Source: Bemisia tabaci
Lineage: Eukaryota; Arthropoda; Insecta; Hemiptera; Aleyrodidae
DNA length: 64,000 nucleotides
Direction of reading: 5' to 3'
Assembly: GCF_918797505.1 (NCBI RefSeq)
Contig: NC_092797.1
Span: 17,311,372 to 17,375,371 of the forward strand
The notes under the pieces are model-generated. The model had not been told where the DNA came from. It saw only the letters and a list, made by a program, of their open reading frames with translations, and searched no databases. Position 1 is the stretch's first letter; the number at the start of each line of letters is the position of its first letter. Of the stretch, positions 46,448 through 58,426 are shown one piece after another. The translations under genes and the position numbers were made by a program.

Positions 46448-47092
46448 TATTTATTGAAATTTATTGCAGTAAAATTCAAATAAGTTGCATTCTTCATTGC
46501 ATTGCAAATTGCCTATCTTTCCGACACATGAGGCTCATTTTGTTGATTGTTTAAAATCGGCATAAATCGACGAAATGATGTAAAATATTGCAATTTAATT
46601 GTAAAAAAATTACGATTTTATTGAAATAATATTACAATTTCATTTCAATATTTTCGTTGCCCTGTGCTACTTGGGGTCTTTATAGTTTTAACTTCCTTGC
46701 AGTCGCATTGATTCTGCGGAATACGATTTCCACTGATGCGGTGAAGCAATGCAAAAGAAAATGAATATCCACGTCACAACTTGGGGGAATCACTTTCCAT
46801 CTGCTCCACGCTGAGTCAAAGTTACAAACCCTGTGTTAACAAACCATTAGCGTCTTTTCTTAATCAAATTAAAAAATTGGAGTTTTCTTCAATCACTATA
46901 GAAAAAAATTTTAAGCACGTCCTGACATGTCATCACTTAATGGGCTATGTTGGCTGTAGGAGTCAATTCATTTCAAAATTTGAGTACCTACAGTTTGTTT
47001 GACTTAATTCTTCTTAGCTGAGTGTTAGAATTACTAAACTCACTTTGCACCACTTATTTTTGCCACCAAACTGATTTGTAGGTCGCTGAAAG

Positions 47093-47258
47093 CAGTGGCG
47101 TGGCGTGAATTGCGATATATCGATTGATCTGCCATTTAAACCTATGGGAAAAGGATCGATAAATAGGGTGTTCGCAGCGAACACCTTAATAATCGATTCT
47201 TTACCATAGGTTTAAATTGCATAACAATCGATAAATCGCAATTCACGCCACGCCACTG
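47093..47258. mobile_element. hAT-type MITE with perfect 8-bp target duplication
   Basis: Flanked by GCTGAAAG at 47085-47092 and 47259-47266. Ends CAGTGGCGTGGCGTGAATTG and the inverted CACGCCACGCCACTG. Internally AATCGATTCTTTACCATAGG and a GGTGTTCGCAGCGAACACC palindrome. An 8-bp duplication and CA..TG ends are typical of hAT superfamily derivatives; 166 bp cannot encode a transposase. Confidence 0.9.
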
Positions 47259-47439
47259 GCTGAAAGTATAAGCTTTCAATCGGATTCTTGCTTCAAACTT
47301 GTACCGCGAAGCTGCTGAAAACTTGCCCAAACTTTCTGAAATTGAGATAAAATGTGTTTGCAGCAAGCCGAAAGTAGAAACTTACTGCAAGAATCTTTCA
47401 CAAAACCACCATCAAATTTGTATCCAAGTCTTGCTGCAA

Positions 47440-47760
47440 CCTTGCCTTGAAGCTGTGCACAAAAAAAGCGCATTCCCTCTCACCCACACCACTATAAAAA
47501 ATAAAAAAAAGCTCAAAACTCAGATTACCCACTCCGGAAAGTTGCACATCAAGATTGCCAATGTCACTCGTCCAGGTAGTTGTACTGCGCACAGGTAAGA
47601 AGACCTAAGCTAGTAATCAAGCTACCAGGACGGGTGACTTCGGGAATCTGGACGTCTAACTTTCCGGAGGAGGTCATCTGAATTTTGACAACCGAGGTGG
47701 TGGGCGAGAGGCGAGAGGTAATGAGCTTTTTTTGCGGGTACTGCTAGCTTGGGTTGTAAT
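47440..47760. repeat. Diverged foldback repeat
   Basis: CACTCCGGAAAGTTGCACAT, CACTCGTCCAGGTAG on the left pair with CTACCAGGACGGGTG and CTAACTTTCCGGAGGAGG on the right; outward, CCACACCACT pairs with GGTGGTGGGC and AAAAAAAGCTC with GAGCTTTTTTT. Older than the other palindromes. Confidence 0.6.
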
Positions 47761-47810
47761 TTTGTCGTAATCTTGAACCGCAATCTGGCCGCATACTTGC
47801 CCCAACCTTA

Positions 47811-47995
47811 CACGGAAAAAAAAAAACTTAGCGCTGGCACTGAGTCCTAACACTTTAGGTAAAATAGCGCCTACTTAGGGCAGTAGGGCTAACGATAAGC
47901 CCTAACGCTGGACCCTAAAGCTGCATGTCTTTGCGCTACTGCTTGTAGTTGGCGCAGTTTTACCTAAGGTGTTAGGGTATATAGGTTTTTTCTTA
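47811..47995. mobile_element. Inverted-repeat MITE
   Basis: Begins CACGGAAAAAAAAAA after TA. CCTAACACTTTAGGTAAAAT and AGCGCC pair with GGCGCAGTTTTACCTAAGGT and GTTAGG. The right tip (AGGTTTTTTC) has lost the terminal CCGTG, so the end is approximate. Confidence 0.65.
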
Positions 47996-47999
47996 GAAA

Positions 48000-49125
48000 T
48001 TCCATCGTGATTGCTTTTGCGTGGCGTCCAGTTCTACAGCAAACGAGGTTTTGCAGCTCTCTCTCCCTCCGCAAAATTTGCTTAAGACCCCCCCCCCCCC
48101 CCCATTCCGATCAAATTCCAAAACAAACCCCTCATCCTCCACCCTCTCCCCTTGAGCTTCGAATCACAGAAATTATTAAGAGAATCGCCCTTGAAGATAG
48201 CTCTTATATCTAGGCATGAAATGTGCAAGGCTTTATCTGTTTTGTCATCACTGATTCACTTAAATATTTTCGCAAATAAATAAAAACAAAAAAGCAGTGA
48301 CCAGAGCTCATTTCAAGGAGAAACCTGCACTTCACTATTCAGCCTGACCAAGGATTGATAAATTAAATCCTGAGATTTGGGCCCTCGAGAAATCATTAAA
48401 TTAAAAACAGTGAAATAATACAAAAAAAAAAAAAAAAAGAAGAAGAAGAAGCAGAGAGTACCCTAGTCACAAAAGCCACAGAGTTTCAAGTCATAACTCT
48501 GAGGTATCGAAAAAAAAAAAGCGGTAGCCCCCCCCCCCCCCCCTTTCCAAGTTATTGAGCCTCGTTTAGAGCTGCCTTATATTTTGCAGCATTTTGATGA
48601 GGTTTATTTACAAGGAGTAAAACTAAATAAAAGTTCTTGTCATCATTAAGATTTGTTCCTTTTGCAAATTTTAAACCACCTAGTGCGACACACACACAAA
48701 AAAAAAATCTTTTAGCATAAATAAGGAACTCATTATTAAATCTGCAACATGGCAACATGGTTTAGGATGCATTGCAGTGTTGCTCTTGTCTGCATTTTGC
48801 CTGCCGTACAACTGCAGCCCTCTGCAGGAAGAACGATGTACCACAACAATGCGGCCGATGCTGCCACCAAACGCTTTCAAACTGCACGAACACTGCTTTC
48901 AATAAAAAACATTTAAAAACGGGCAAAATGTATTGTTAATCAGGAAATGTCATTCTATTTTCTTATTACGATGGTAAAGTTGGAAATACGAAGTAAAAAG
49001 AATTAACTATCCACCTATAAGCCATAGTATAACTGTCGAAACAATGGTGTCAGAGTGTATTTTTGGTTTATGAGAGCCACGCCTGCAGGCAGGAGTGAGC
49101 TCTGTCACAAGAAAGCAAATGGCCG
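48000..49125. other. Unassigned stretch upstream of the PRRT-like gene
   Basis: Low-complexity: poly-C at about 48089-48104 and 48529-48543, poly-A/AAG near 48421-48450. No gene seen. Confidence 0.5.
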
Positions 49126-49956
49126 TCAGTTGATTTCTCGACCGTGTTGCTTCCGGAAGGCCGGCCTGATTCTCGTGGAAATTGTGTGAAAATTTAATAT
49201 TCGCTCATTTTTATACGAAGTTCGGCTTATTACGATTTGCCGATCGTTCCGGAAGTGTTATCATCTTATTGTGTCGCGAATTAAAAGTAGGTTGCGCTAC
49301 TTATGAGTACGTGAATTCGCCGTGTGTTACCAGTATTGTGACAAAGGCTTCCCACGGAGTACTTCTGCTTGTTCAACACCGAATCACTCTCTGTTTTCCG
49401 ACTTTTACTCTTAAATTTTGACTCTCGGAACGTAAACTGATCCTTTTTGTGTTCCCGCTAGTGATTCCAGCTCGCTGATACTGCCCATCAGCCCACCTCA
49501 TTCCTGGCAACAACCTGTTCGTCGCACCATTATGTAGCTACCTACATGTAGTGCAGCATATTTCTACAGAATCGCGTGCTCAGATAGTGTTTTGAATCGC
49601 GTTTCACTGAAGCCGACTACGGTCGCACTTTTCTAGTTCGGATTCCCTTGTGTGATTAAATCAACTCTTCAGTTGTCTCTTCGCCTCTACTTAACGATTG
49701 TGTTAAGTAAATCTGTTTAAATTAGTGTACCTTTCGGCGAAAATGTAACGTGGTTTTAAAGGTAGTCATCTATTACTACCTTGTTGTGTTTTCGGATATT
49801 CTCTATATTCCTGACAATTTTGTGGAGTGACCGGTGAATCTTTTCACAGGATTATCACGTTTAATGGGGCTGTCTTCAGTTGGATAACATGACAGAAGTT
49901 AGATTGCAATTTCTGAATTTTGCCTGATTTCATTTTGTGACTCCAGCATCGCAGTC
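49126..49956 (+). promoter_or_regulatory. Probable promoter and 5' leader of the PRRT-like gene
   Basis: About 830 bp before the ATG at 49957. An arthropod initiator-like TCAGT lies at 49126-49130 in GGCCGTCAGTTG, followed by GC-richer DNA (TTCCGGAAGGCCGGCC) and then a stretch with several short upstream ATGs and stops, as expected of a 5' UTR. No TATA box at the right distance and no perfect DPE (GGAAGG sits at about +28). A 5' UTR intron cannot be excluded. Inference only. Confidence 0.35.
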
Positions 49957-52263
49957 ATGAAGATGCTATTTTCCACTGCCTTTATGTTATTCTCATGGCT
50001 CTTACTAGCTACCACGGGTCATGCTCAGTTTCGAAGCGAAAGTTCAATTTTAGGAAGGCGCTTGTATGATGATCCAGCGAGTGGCGTTTTCAATAAAACA
50101 TTGGTTTCCAAGCACAAAGAGACAGCATCAGTCTCGCCTCCAAGAATCGCGAGGACAACAATAGCTGTACCGAGCACTCCTAAATCACCCTCGTTACCAT
50201 CACCTACAAGTCAAAGCTCGTATGTTCCTCCCAACAGATTTCCGTTTACTCCGCCTCTTCCAGCAGATTATCACAGCCCTTTTGCTAACAAAGATACTCT
50301 TCGTGACAGCAACTCTGACAATTCTAATGTCCCAAATCGTAGACCCAATCCACCTCCTCCGGTGCGAGTACCGTCAGAAATGGAGATGATTCCCATTCGA
50401 CCTATGTTGCCTGCCCAAGACACCAAGAAAACATCTCTAAATAAGCCAATAATGAAGAAGTTTCAAGATTTGAACTACTCAGAGGCGTCTAGCACCAGCA
50501 CCAGTCTCAGTCCAAGAGGAACAAATGAGACTTACGAATATGTTCCAGTTGATAACATTCTGCCTTACTTTAGTGTATCACGCATATTGTCTGGAGGCAA
50601 TGGTCGAAAACCAATGATCTCGGATATGCTGAATCCTTCTCAACCCAAAATTGAGCCTGAAACTAAGGTCTCTTGGGCCATCAAACAGGAAGCTCCAAAG
50701 GTAACTAGCCTACCTGCCTCTAGTCCAAAACCTATTGAGACTTTTGAGAACAAAGCAGAAGCTAAGTTTGAAATACCTTTGAAAAATCATCCTGTTATTT
50801 CAAGTCCAACCACATCATCAGCGCTTAGCTCTTATGCTTCTCAGCACAATAACGTTGAAGAAGAATTAGATCTGCCAAAAGAAGATGAAAAGAAGTCTGA
50901 AATGGTCAGAACAGTAGTCATGCCTGAGTCGCCTGTTGCTCCAAGACCAGAACATCAAGAGCCAGAAATATCCTCCCTTCCGGATCTACCAGAGCCGAGG
51001 ACAAGGTATGTCCTGGGGGTTGCATGGTACGTTCATGTCTACCTGATCGCGATTTTGTTTTCTATTCTTATCCTGTGTTCGGTATTCAATATTATTCGTT
51101 TTAGTGCGTATAAACATCTACTGTCATTCGGATACTTTATTACTTTACATGGCTTCTTATTACTCATTGGATGTCTGAGAAGCTTTTACTTGTTCTATGA
51201 TGCATACAACATCAACCATACAATACCAGAACCGCTCTCGAGGTTAATGCTAAATACAGTGTTCCCATTGCTCACTTCAACATTTGCAGTTCTGTTTTTA
51301 TTCTTGTTGCAAGCAACCGATTTGCATCCCACCAGTTCGCGGATACAGAGGCCATCCGTATTGGCAATATTCATTCTAATTCATATCTGTCTCAGTGTTT
51401 GCATTGATCTATATTCAGACGCGTCGCCTTATTCTGAAGTGTTGCCATTAATTTTCCAGTGTATTTTCATAATGTTGTGCATAATGCTCGGAGTGACATA
51501 CATTTATCTGTACAAATCACTTACGCATTCATCGTTACGAAAGCAAGGCACTATTTTCGGTTCGGCATTTGCGGATCCTCATCGTCCAACGCTAGCACAT
51601 GCCATCAGAGTGACCCTAGCTACGGCTCTTTTAAGCCTGCTAATGGCAGTTGTTCAGCTCTATGGCATGTTCGGAGTGTATGAAGTGCTTGGCAAAGATC
51701 AACCTCACCCGTGGCTTTGGTGGGGCTTCCAGTTCTCTGTTCGTGTGATAGAAGTTTCTATGTGCTTCTTACTTGCCTGGGCTGGAATTCAACCTCTACG
51801 TTGTGAAGAGGAGAAGGAGACCCAAAGTCATAACTCCTCCACAGGATTTGCGCTGTTTTCTTGTGGTGCCACCACTCCACGAGGGAGTGATACAGGTGTT
51901 GTTGATGATATCTACCCAGCCATTTGTAGTACAAACCAAGCTATACATAATTATTCTCTGCGGACTGGTAAGCAAGTTTATGATGATACTTTTCCCTTAA
52001 ATAATTTACCTTTAGCTGGTAATATGTTTAGTCACACAACAGAGCGGCGTTCCTTAAAAAAGCACCCTGATCATGACTTGAGTAAGTCAATCTGCGGAAC
52101 TTTAGTTTCGTATCCGGAGCGGCAAATCCAGCCCTCTCCATCAATGCTAGTCGCGGAGAACGGATTCGTCCGATTCCGATCTCTAGCTGATGGCGAACAG
52201 CCACCAGAAGATTTATACACTCCTAGCAGCTTAATTTGTCATAGGGATGATTATGGCACGTGA
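49957..52263 (+). CDS. Proline-rich seven-transmembrane protein, PRRT3/PRRT4-like
   Basis: Uninterrupted 768-codon ORF, by far the longest in the window, with codon usage and composition of a real gene. Layout: signal peptide about 1-24 (MKMLFSTAFMLFSWLLLATT, cut near HA-Q); a long extracellular/lumenal, Pro/Ser/Thr-rich, probably disordered region about 25-350 with repeated PPP and SPT motifs and two or more N-glycosylation sequons (NYS, NET); then seven hydrophobic helices at about 353-380, 390-415, 431-455, 469-487, 493-518, 552-576 and 588-612; then a roughly 155-residue cytoplasmic tail. The arrangement and the loop after helix 2 (GCLRSFYLFYDAY) resemble vertebrate proline-rich transmembrane proteins PRRT3/PRRT4, whose function is not well defined. 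It looks GPCR-like in helix count only; I see no DRY or NPxxY motif. Start: first in-frame ATG, directly before a convincing signal peptide. No intron within the CDS. Confidence 0.88.
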   Translation: MKMLFSTAFMLFSWLLLATTGHAQFRSESSILGRRLYDDPASGVFNKTLVSKHKETASVSPPRIARTTIAVPSTPKSPSLPSPTSQSSYVPPNRFPFTPPLPADYHSPFANKDTLRDSNSDNSNVPNRRPNPPPPVRVPSEMEMIPIRPMLPAQDTKKTSLNKPIMKKFQDLNYSEASSTSTSLSPRGTNETYEYVPVDNILPYFSVSRILSGGNGRKPMISDMLNPSQPKIEPETKVSWAIKQEAPKVTSLPASSPKPIETFENKAEAKFEIPLKNHPVISSPTTSSALSSYASQHNNVEEELDLPKEDEKKSEMVRTVVMPESPVAPRPEHQEPEISSLPDLPEPRTRYVLGVAWYVHVYLIAILFSILILCSVFNIIRFSAYKHLLSFGYFITLHGFLLLIGCLRSFYLFYDAYNINHTIPEPLSRLMLNTVFPLLTSTFAVLFLFLLQATDLHPTSSRIQRPSVLAIFILIHICLSVCIDLYSDASPYSEVLPLIFQCIFIMLCIMLGVTYIYLYKSLTHSSLRKQGTIFGSAFADPHRPTLAHAIRVTLATALLSLLMAVVQLYGMFGVYEVLGKDQPHPWLWWGFQFSVRVIEVSMCFLLAWAGIQPLRCEEEKETQSHNSSTGFALFSCGATTPRGSDTGVVDDIYPAICSTNQAIHNYSLRTGKQVYDDTFPLNNLPLAGNMFSHTTERRSLKKHPDHDLSKSICGTLVSYPERQIQPSPSMLVAENGFVRFRSLADGEQPPEDLYTPSSLICHRDDYGT

Positions 52264-54000
52264 GAATACGCTAAACTCAATTAATTACTTCTCTGTATCA
52301 TAACTATCCCTAATTGAAAGGCACCATCAGGTGTCAAGTGATATACCTTTTTGTTTCATCAGTGCATTTAGTTTTAAGTAGGTAGATTTTTTCCAATTTG
52401 ATTATTCCTTTTTTTTCACTCTGAGTATTCAGATACATGTTCCTTTTTCTCAGTCAACCCAAGCATCTATCGCATGCTTGGATAATGTTAAAACCTACAT
52501 TTTCGTAGGTTACCCTCCCTCCGTTTTGGGTTTTTCTTCTAGCTGCTGTTCTATTCTGTTCTAAGAATATGCCTCAAAGCATTAGAAGTAACCTACGCCC
52601 TAGAATCTCCTGTGTAATGAAGTAAAATCATTAGTGCTGCAGATGAAAGTTGACTTTAAATGGATTGCCATTTTTCGCCGATTATAGGTATTGCTCCCCT
52701 CTTTGTTTATTTTTTGCGCAGTCTAGAACTTTCCTCAAAACCCATCGTTAAAAATGTATTACAGATGGCTAGATTACAACAAAATTAACAATTGAACGGT
52801 TTTTCATATGATGCAGCAGAGATGTATTGTTTAGTGCCTCACTGCTTTCCACGATCATTTATCAGATACTTCATTGGTTTATTGGTTTAAACTTACTTAA
52901 AATGAATGACCTCCAATTAATGTAATTGACCTGATCTGGCATATTTTCCTCTCTCAAGTAGGTACTTGCTTAGGAAATACCTAAAGTTTTGTTGATTGTT
53001 GTAGAAACCTTTTCTTGAATTTCTTTGAAGTTCATTCGTCCTCATCAAACTTCAGTTTTATGATAGCAGTGAATCTGTTGCAGCCTGAGCAGTAGTTTCC
53101 CTGAGTCTCAGGTCAAGTACCCAAGCTGTTTGAAATTCTTTTCTTTCTTGTCTATTTTATGGATGTTGACTCCTGCAGAAAAAAAGCAATTTATTGTTCA
53201 CCATGAATACGTAAGAGCACTACAACTTGAGGTATTTAGGTCTAAATAAATTATGTGCTTCATGAATTACTCCCAGGGTATTTGTGTGCTCTCCCCCATG
53301 ACAAGTACACAGAAGTAGAATGATCATAAACAGCTGTCGACTAGTTGAGAACACACACTTTTTATTGTCCTCTTTGATCACTGCTCTATTTGATTTTATT
53401 AAAGGCAAAAGAATGCAATTGCTCCCTTGTCATCTAGTTGAGTGGAAATGATTTAGTCACAGAGGTGTTTTCCCTGTTTAAATGTCCAGTGCTTCTCTCC
53501 TCGTGTTCTGTACTAGTATCAAAACCCATTTACGCAGCTAGGTACATACTTAATAACCCGATTTATACCCACTCAAGAATACCTTGTAAGTGGCGGTAAG
53601 CCTAATATAGATTTTTAAGTATGAATTTTCAATTGCCAATTTTTTTTTTTAATTTAGTTAGTATGTACCTATTGACAGTGTTTTAGCATATAAATGGTCC
53701 CCCTGATCACTTTCATTTGCAGCTTTTTTCATTTCATTATTCGTAAGTACTTAATTGAATGCCGTCCTCTTCCTGATACAATTCTCACTTTAGAAGTATG
53801 GTAATACAGTGCGTAGGTACCTACTATGATATTTTTTTAGGTATTTTTCACAATTTAATTCTAATACTTCTTACTTTCTTTGTTCTTATCCTAAATTGGT
53901 GCTAATTAATTGATAGTTGCGTATTCTCATTGCTGCCTGATCTTCATAGATTTTCGATTTCTTGTTAACGTACAGTGTGATATTAATATTGTTGTCGAAA
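52264..54000 (+). other. Probable 3' UTR of the PRRT-like gene
   Basis: AT-rich DNA following the TGA, without open frames of note or recognisable transposons. An AATAAA hexamer is at 53245-53250; the real cleavage site is not determinable from sequence alone, and the end given here is nominal. Confidence 0.35.
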
Positions 54001-56092
54001 TACGACGTATTTCGATCGAGGTGCATTTATTATTCGCAAGTTATATTTTTGAGGAGAGTTGACTTACCTTACTGAGACCCCGAGACATGCTTTTGCTCGA
54101 AGTTCGATTTAAATTTTAATTCCAGTCGTTTGTAGTCACTCACCCGAAACCCCAAATTCGCCTATTAGCCACTATTTTTTTGTCATATTTGCTCTGTATT
54201 CCGCGGGTGACTCCTCGAAATTTTAGAGTAGAGCTAGACTTAACAGATGGCATTGATGTGTAACACTAAGCAACTGTTTACCATCTAATTTCTTTCTCGC
54301 AAAAAATTACTTAATTTTCTGTAATATTCACATGTACCCAGGATACGCGTTCTGCTCAAATTTGAAATACCTATTGTTGAAAAAAAAAAAGTTGACGAGA
54401 ATATTGCAACTCTTTAAGTAAAGTCAAATTCATCCACAGGAATTTTACTAGGTAACTCCATTGACCTCCCGGGGTCTCAGCTAAGGTGTCCGTAACAATT
54501 AACTGTCCTAAAGGCCAAGTACCCCTCAGCACTTGTAAACCGTAAAACATGTTTGTAGTTTGGAAGTGGAGGATCTTTGCAGGTTATTTGACGAAAACCG
54601 TGAGTATTTACGTACGATTAACTTGAGTTGATCAAAGGCTTACCTTTCGTCAGAGGTATTCACTTGAGCCAAGCAGAGATTAAAGTTTTCCAGTTACTCC
54701 CCCACAAATTTTATAGAAACATGCATATCTTTTGCAATCAGTCGCTCCCTCAGGATACACGATCTCTTTTTCATGAGGCGTGTACATTTCATAATTTCTA
54801 AGTAACTGTCTAGAACTGCTCGAGTCGTTAATTTTTGTTCAACACTTAATCCTCTTTGATCCTCCGACTTCCAAATAAGATTGTCCTGTCCCTCTTCAGT
54901 TAGCTGTTACCGATAATGTGCCTGTCTTTTCTCCTTTGTAATTGTGTAAGACTCTAGTGAGTTTTCATTCGACTGCAAATATGTTCATAACGTATGAATT
55001 CGACCTGTACATACCTATGTAAAGTAAAACCTAGATAAAATTTCACGCGCCAAAATGACGATGCATCGTTTGTTCCTACACGATGCCTACGATACCGTTT
55101 ATTAACGTCTTAAGTTTTTAACAAACGTTGTTTCCTTATCTGTGATGTTTACCATCCTCTCCGTTGTAATGGAGGAGTGCATTCTTGGATTGACCAGTAG
55201 ATGAAGTGCAGACTTTTCTCGAGAAAATTCCCTTGATACGGCGACGAACGCGACAGATTTTTTTCTCAAAAGTAACAACTTGTCGCTGGACTGTAAGTTT
55301 CTCGTGGTTAAAAAAAAAAAGTAATTGAAAATTCACAAAACCCCCAATTCCATACTTGAATCATGCGCATCTCGAACGTCTCACACCTACTACTTTCCTG
55401 GAAAACAAATATCGTATACTTTCTCCCCTCCGTGGATTTTGAAATTTTGGCGAGGGGTTTCAGCCTTGATTTAAGTCTCACATCATTTACTGCTCAGTTC
55501 CAAAATTTCACGGCCCACGGGCCAATTAATCATGTGATATTCAACGGCATTTGGATGCACGTTTCGGTGAACGTATCGAAGCTGGACACACTAACGTTCA
55601 AAACCATAGCATATAGTACGTAAAGTAAAATAATATATGTAGGTAGGTTAGGGCGTTTTAATGTCTTTGATATGAAGACAAAGCTCTCAAAGATTTGCAA
55701 AGTTAACATTAATCTCAATCGTTCTCTCTAATAACGATTTTTTTGGAATTGCAATATCTGATGTGATACTCAATTGCCTGGAAACAGGCGCGTAAAAATT
55801 ATCATTTCGTCCTTTTCACTGAAATGTTGATTTTTCAACTCATTTTATAGGGTCAACCCTACAAGACAAACAGTCCTAATTTATCTAAACAAGGTCACTT
55901 GTAGCAGTGCTTGTATTTAGAGGGGTAGAACATCAGTGTTAAATTTAAAATAGGTATTGGATGATTTAACAGAAGAGCAAATGCATTTAATAAAAAGCCA
56001 TTTAAATTTAAATTTGGCTACGTTGAAATGTATACCGGCGCTCCTCGATCTCCATCGCCTGGCTCTGAGATTCCAAAGCTATAAGTAAGGAG
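54001..56092. other. Unassigned stretch
   Basis: No domain-bearing ORF and no element ends seen. Confidence 0.5.
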
Positions 56093-56256
56093 CAGCGGCG
56101 TGGCGTGAATGATCGACTATCGATGTTCCCCCATTTGAAGCTATGGTAAAGAATCGATTATTAAGGTGTTCGTTGCGAATACCCTGTCTATCGATACTTT
56201 TCCGTAGGTTTAAATGGCTGAATAGTCGATGTATCGCAAAGCACGCCACGCCACTG
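56093..56256. mobile_element. hAT-type MITE, copy
   Basis: Same family: CAGCGGCGTGGCGTGAATGA to CACGCCACGCCACTG. Flanks GTAAGGAG and GTCAGGAG match at 7 of 8 positions, a slightly decayed 8-bp target duplication. Confidence 0.87.
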
Positions 56257-57000
56257 GTCAGGAGGAATTTTGCCGTGTGTGTCCAGATTCGATCGTTCTA
56301 ACTGAACGAGGCAATTTTACCAGGAAATACGCGTCGCACCGTTGTAGTGATATGATATCCTCTCGTTGAAATTATTGTTTTTTCTTCGAAGGGGTTTTGT
56401 TGAAATGTACATTGCTGAAAGAGACCGCGGCACTGTATTATTTTTCTCAACGTATTTTCGTCCAGGAAAAACAGTACTGTCGCGCTAAGGCAAGGCGCCG
56501 CATAAAAAGTCGAGGGTTGCCAAATTTCTTCAGATGAAACGTCTATTTTTGAGGGAAGCTTTGAATCTTTTCCCTTGAATTTTAGGAACTTTAGGTAAAA
56601 TTGAGAAAAAAAATTTCAGACAAATCGGAAGAAAAATGTTCATAAGCGACCTGGAAATTTGCGATTTATCAGATGAAATTTGGCAACACCAGAAGGTTCA
56701 TATGGCGTTCTTCCTCAGCTTGGCAGAGAAGGTACTCGCTGTCTTGCCGAGTATTCAATATTCCCGCGTTGAATTCTTTCGAACCTGTTTTGTAACTGTA
56801 GAATGTTGTGCCAGGGCGAGGTATTCGGATAACGCGAAATTCTCGCAAGATTCCTCTCTTTGCATTTTCAAGTTCCTCTCGAGGAACCATTAAAATTAGC
56901 GAACGGACTAAAGATCTCTTCGGGAGAAAGTCTATTTCTTGTAAAACTGCGTCTTTAGCCTTTGTTTTGGGGTCAGAAAGGGGGGAGGCATGCTTCAATA

Positions 57001-57321
57001 CTAGGGAAAGGCCAATTGTTTCGTAGATTTTATTAATATTGCAAGTTTTTTTTTTAAATCTGCGAGCACCACTGGGATCCCCTCGCGAACTCCTTTTATC
57101 TCATTTGGCTCTCGATACAGTTTTTTTTCTCTGTGAACCCCAGCTACAGAGAAGCCTTTTGCTTCGATTTCAAGCTTAATATCCTCTTCTGAATACCCGA
57201 CTTGTATTCCTTTTATCACTATTTTAAAAGGTCTTCCTGTTTTTAATTGAAAAGAATGGAAATGGATGTTGCTTTCTTTTAGAGCTTTTTGAATTTTTGT
57301 TTGAACGTCTGGAAAACGACC
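57001..57321 (-). pseudogene. Retrotransposon gag-like PRE_C2HC domain fragment
   Basis: On the minus strand an open frame runs from about 57321 to the stop at 57001. It reads KIQKALKESNIHFHSF, GRPFKIVIKGI, YSEEDIKLEIEAKGF, then a VVLADLKKK segment. The pattern (short helix, hydrophobic RPFKIVIKGI, SEEDIK..LE..GF) matches the PRE_C2HC domain preceding zinc knuckles in gag-like proteins of arthropod non-LTR elements. No zinc knuckle or reverse transcriptase follows and no natural start precedes it, so it is a dead fragment, about one domain long. Confidence 0.55.
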
Positions 57322-58426
57322 AAAACTGAAACATTTCGAGTTTGAGTTACATCGTTAGAACCCTGTCCGCCGTGCTCTTGCTGACTACAGCAATATACCG
57401 ATATTGGTCGCACGTCACATCGCCAGTCTGTCTTATGTTTATCCTTTCGAAGTACTGCTCATACCTGCAGACGAAGTATAATTTCTTAGATACGAGAACG
57501 ATTTGAGCAATAATTTCAAATTTCACTCAAACGTCTGGTAAGAACGCTCGATTGGTCGTAAATTCACTCCTCTTGCCGTCGCAAAGGTGCGAGCCGGGGA
57601 AGGTAGAAGTCGGAAGAAAGTTGGGAAAAAAGGGATTCAAGAGGTAGAACTTCCGCGGTTTTCGTCGGGTCCTGCTTTCCTCTCCGCCGACCACCCCTTT
57701 TCCGCCCTAAAAGTGTCAGCCGGAATGGCTTTCTCAGCCCTCCAAATAAGAGTTTTAATTGCAGCGCGGGCCAGAAATCAACTGAACTGAATCAAGGTTG
57801 CCATTCGCTCACCTCTGTCTTCTTGCTCTTGTTTAAATGTTACAGAATCTCATTCAGGTGAAGGAAAAATCTGGGCCCACTAACATAATCAAAAACTGCA
57901 CCCCCCCCCCCCCCCCCCCCCCCATTATCTCGTCCACACTTCCAATGTTGTCAGGATATTCATGAAGGCTTCCGTTCTCAAACTTTTCTCCCGCTTGTGC
58001 AGCTTTTTTGCCGGTTTCAAGGTTTTATGTAACCAGAAAACCTTAAATAAGGTTTTCTGGTAGCCCTTTCGCGTACCGTTTGTTTTGTGAAAGCTGTTTA
58101 CCGTGCCGTGTAAACTATTTTTTTTATTTAACTTCGTATTTCTCACAATTGAAATAACTGATCAGCACTTTTGAAACAACAGAAAATCAGTCTTTTACTT
58201 TAAGGAAGGAAACCTAAAAGAAAAGCAAAACGCTAACTGATAACACCTGCAGGTAACATAAATCTAATAAATAAACACGTAAAACGGACTACACAAGATG
58301 CTAAAATAACTAAAAAAAACGTCATAAGATGTTAAACCTCACCTGCACATAAAATAAATATATATACAATTATTTATTTTAGTCAACATGAATCTACCCG
58401 TGTGATCACTTCTTCGGAGGTGTTAC
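57322..58426. other. Unassigned stretch
   Basis: Includes a 24-base poly-C at about 57900-57923 and a small AAAACCTTAAATAAGGTTTT palindrome near 58038. No gene recognised. Confidence 0.5.

Noticed and set aside
51459..52000. Short plus-strand ORFs within the PRRT-like CDS
   Set aside because: Out-of-frame shadows of the 768-codon gene.
57900..57923. Long poly-C and poly-A/T runs as regulatory elements
   Set aside because: Many such runs of varied length occur (12713, 13107, 33466, 48089, 48529, 37758, 37978); they look like simple tracts and may also be length-uncertain in assembly.
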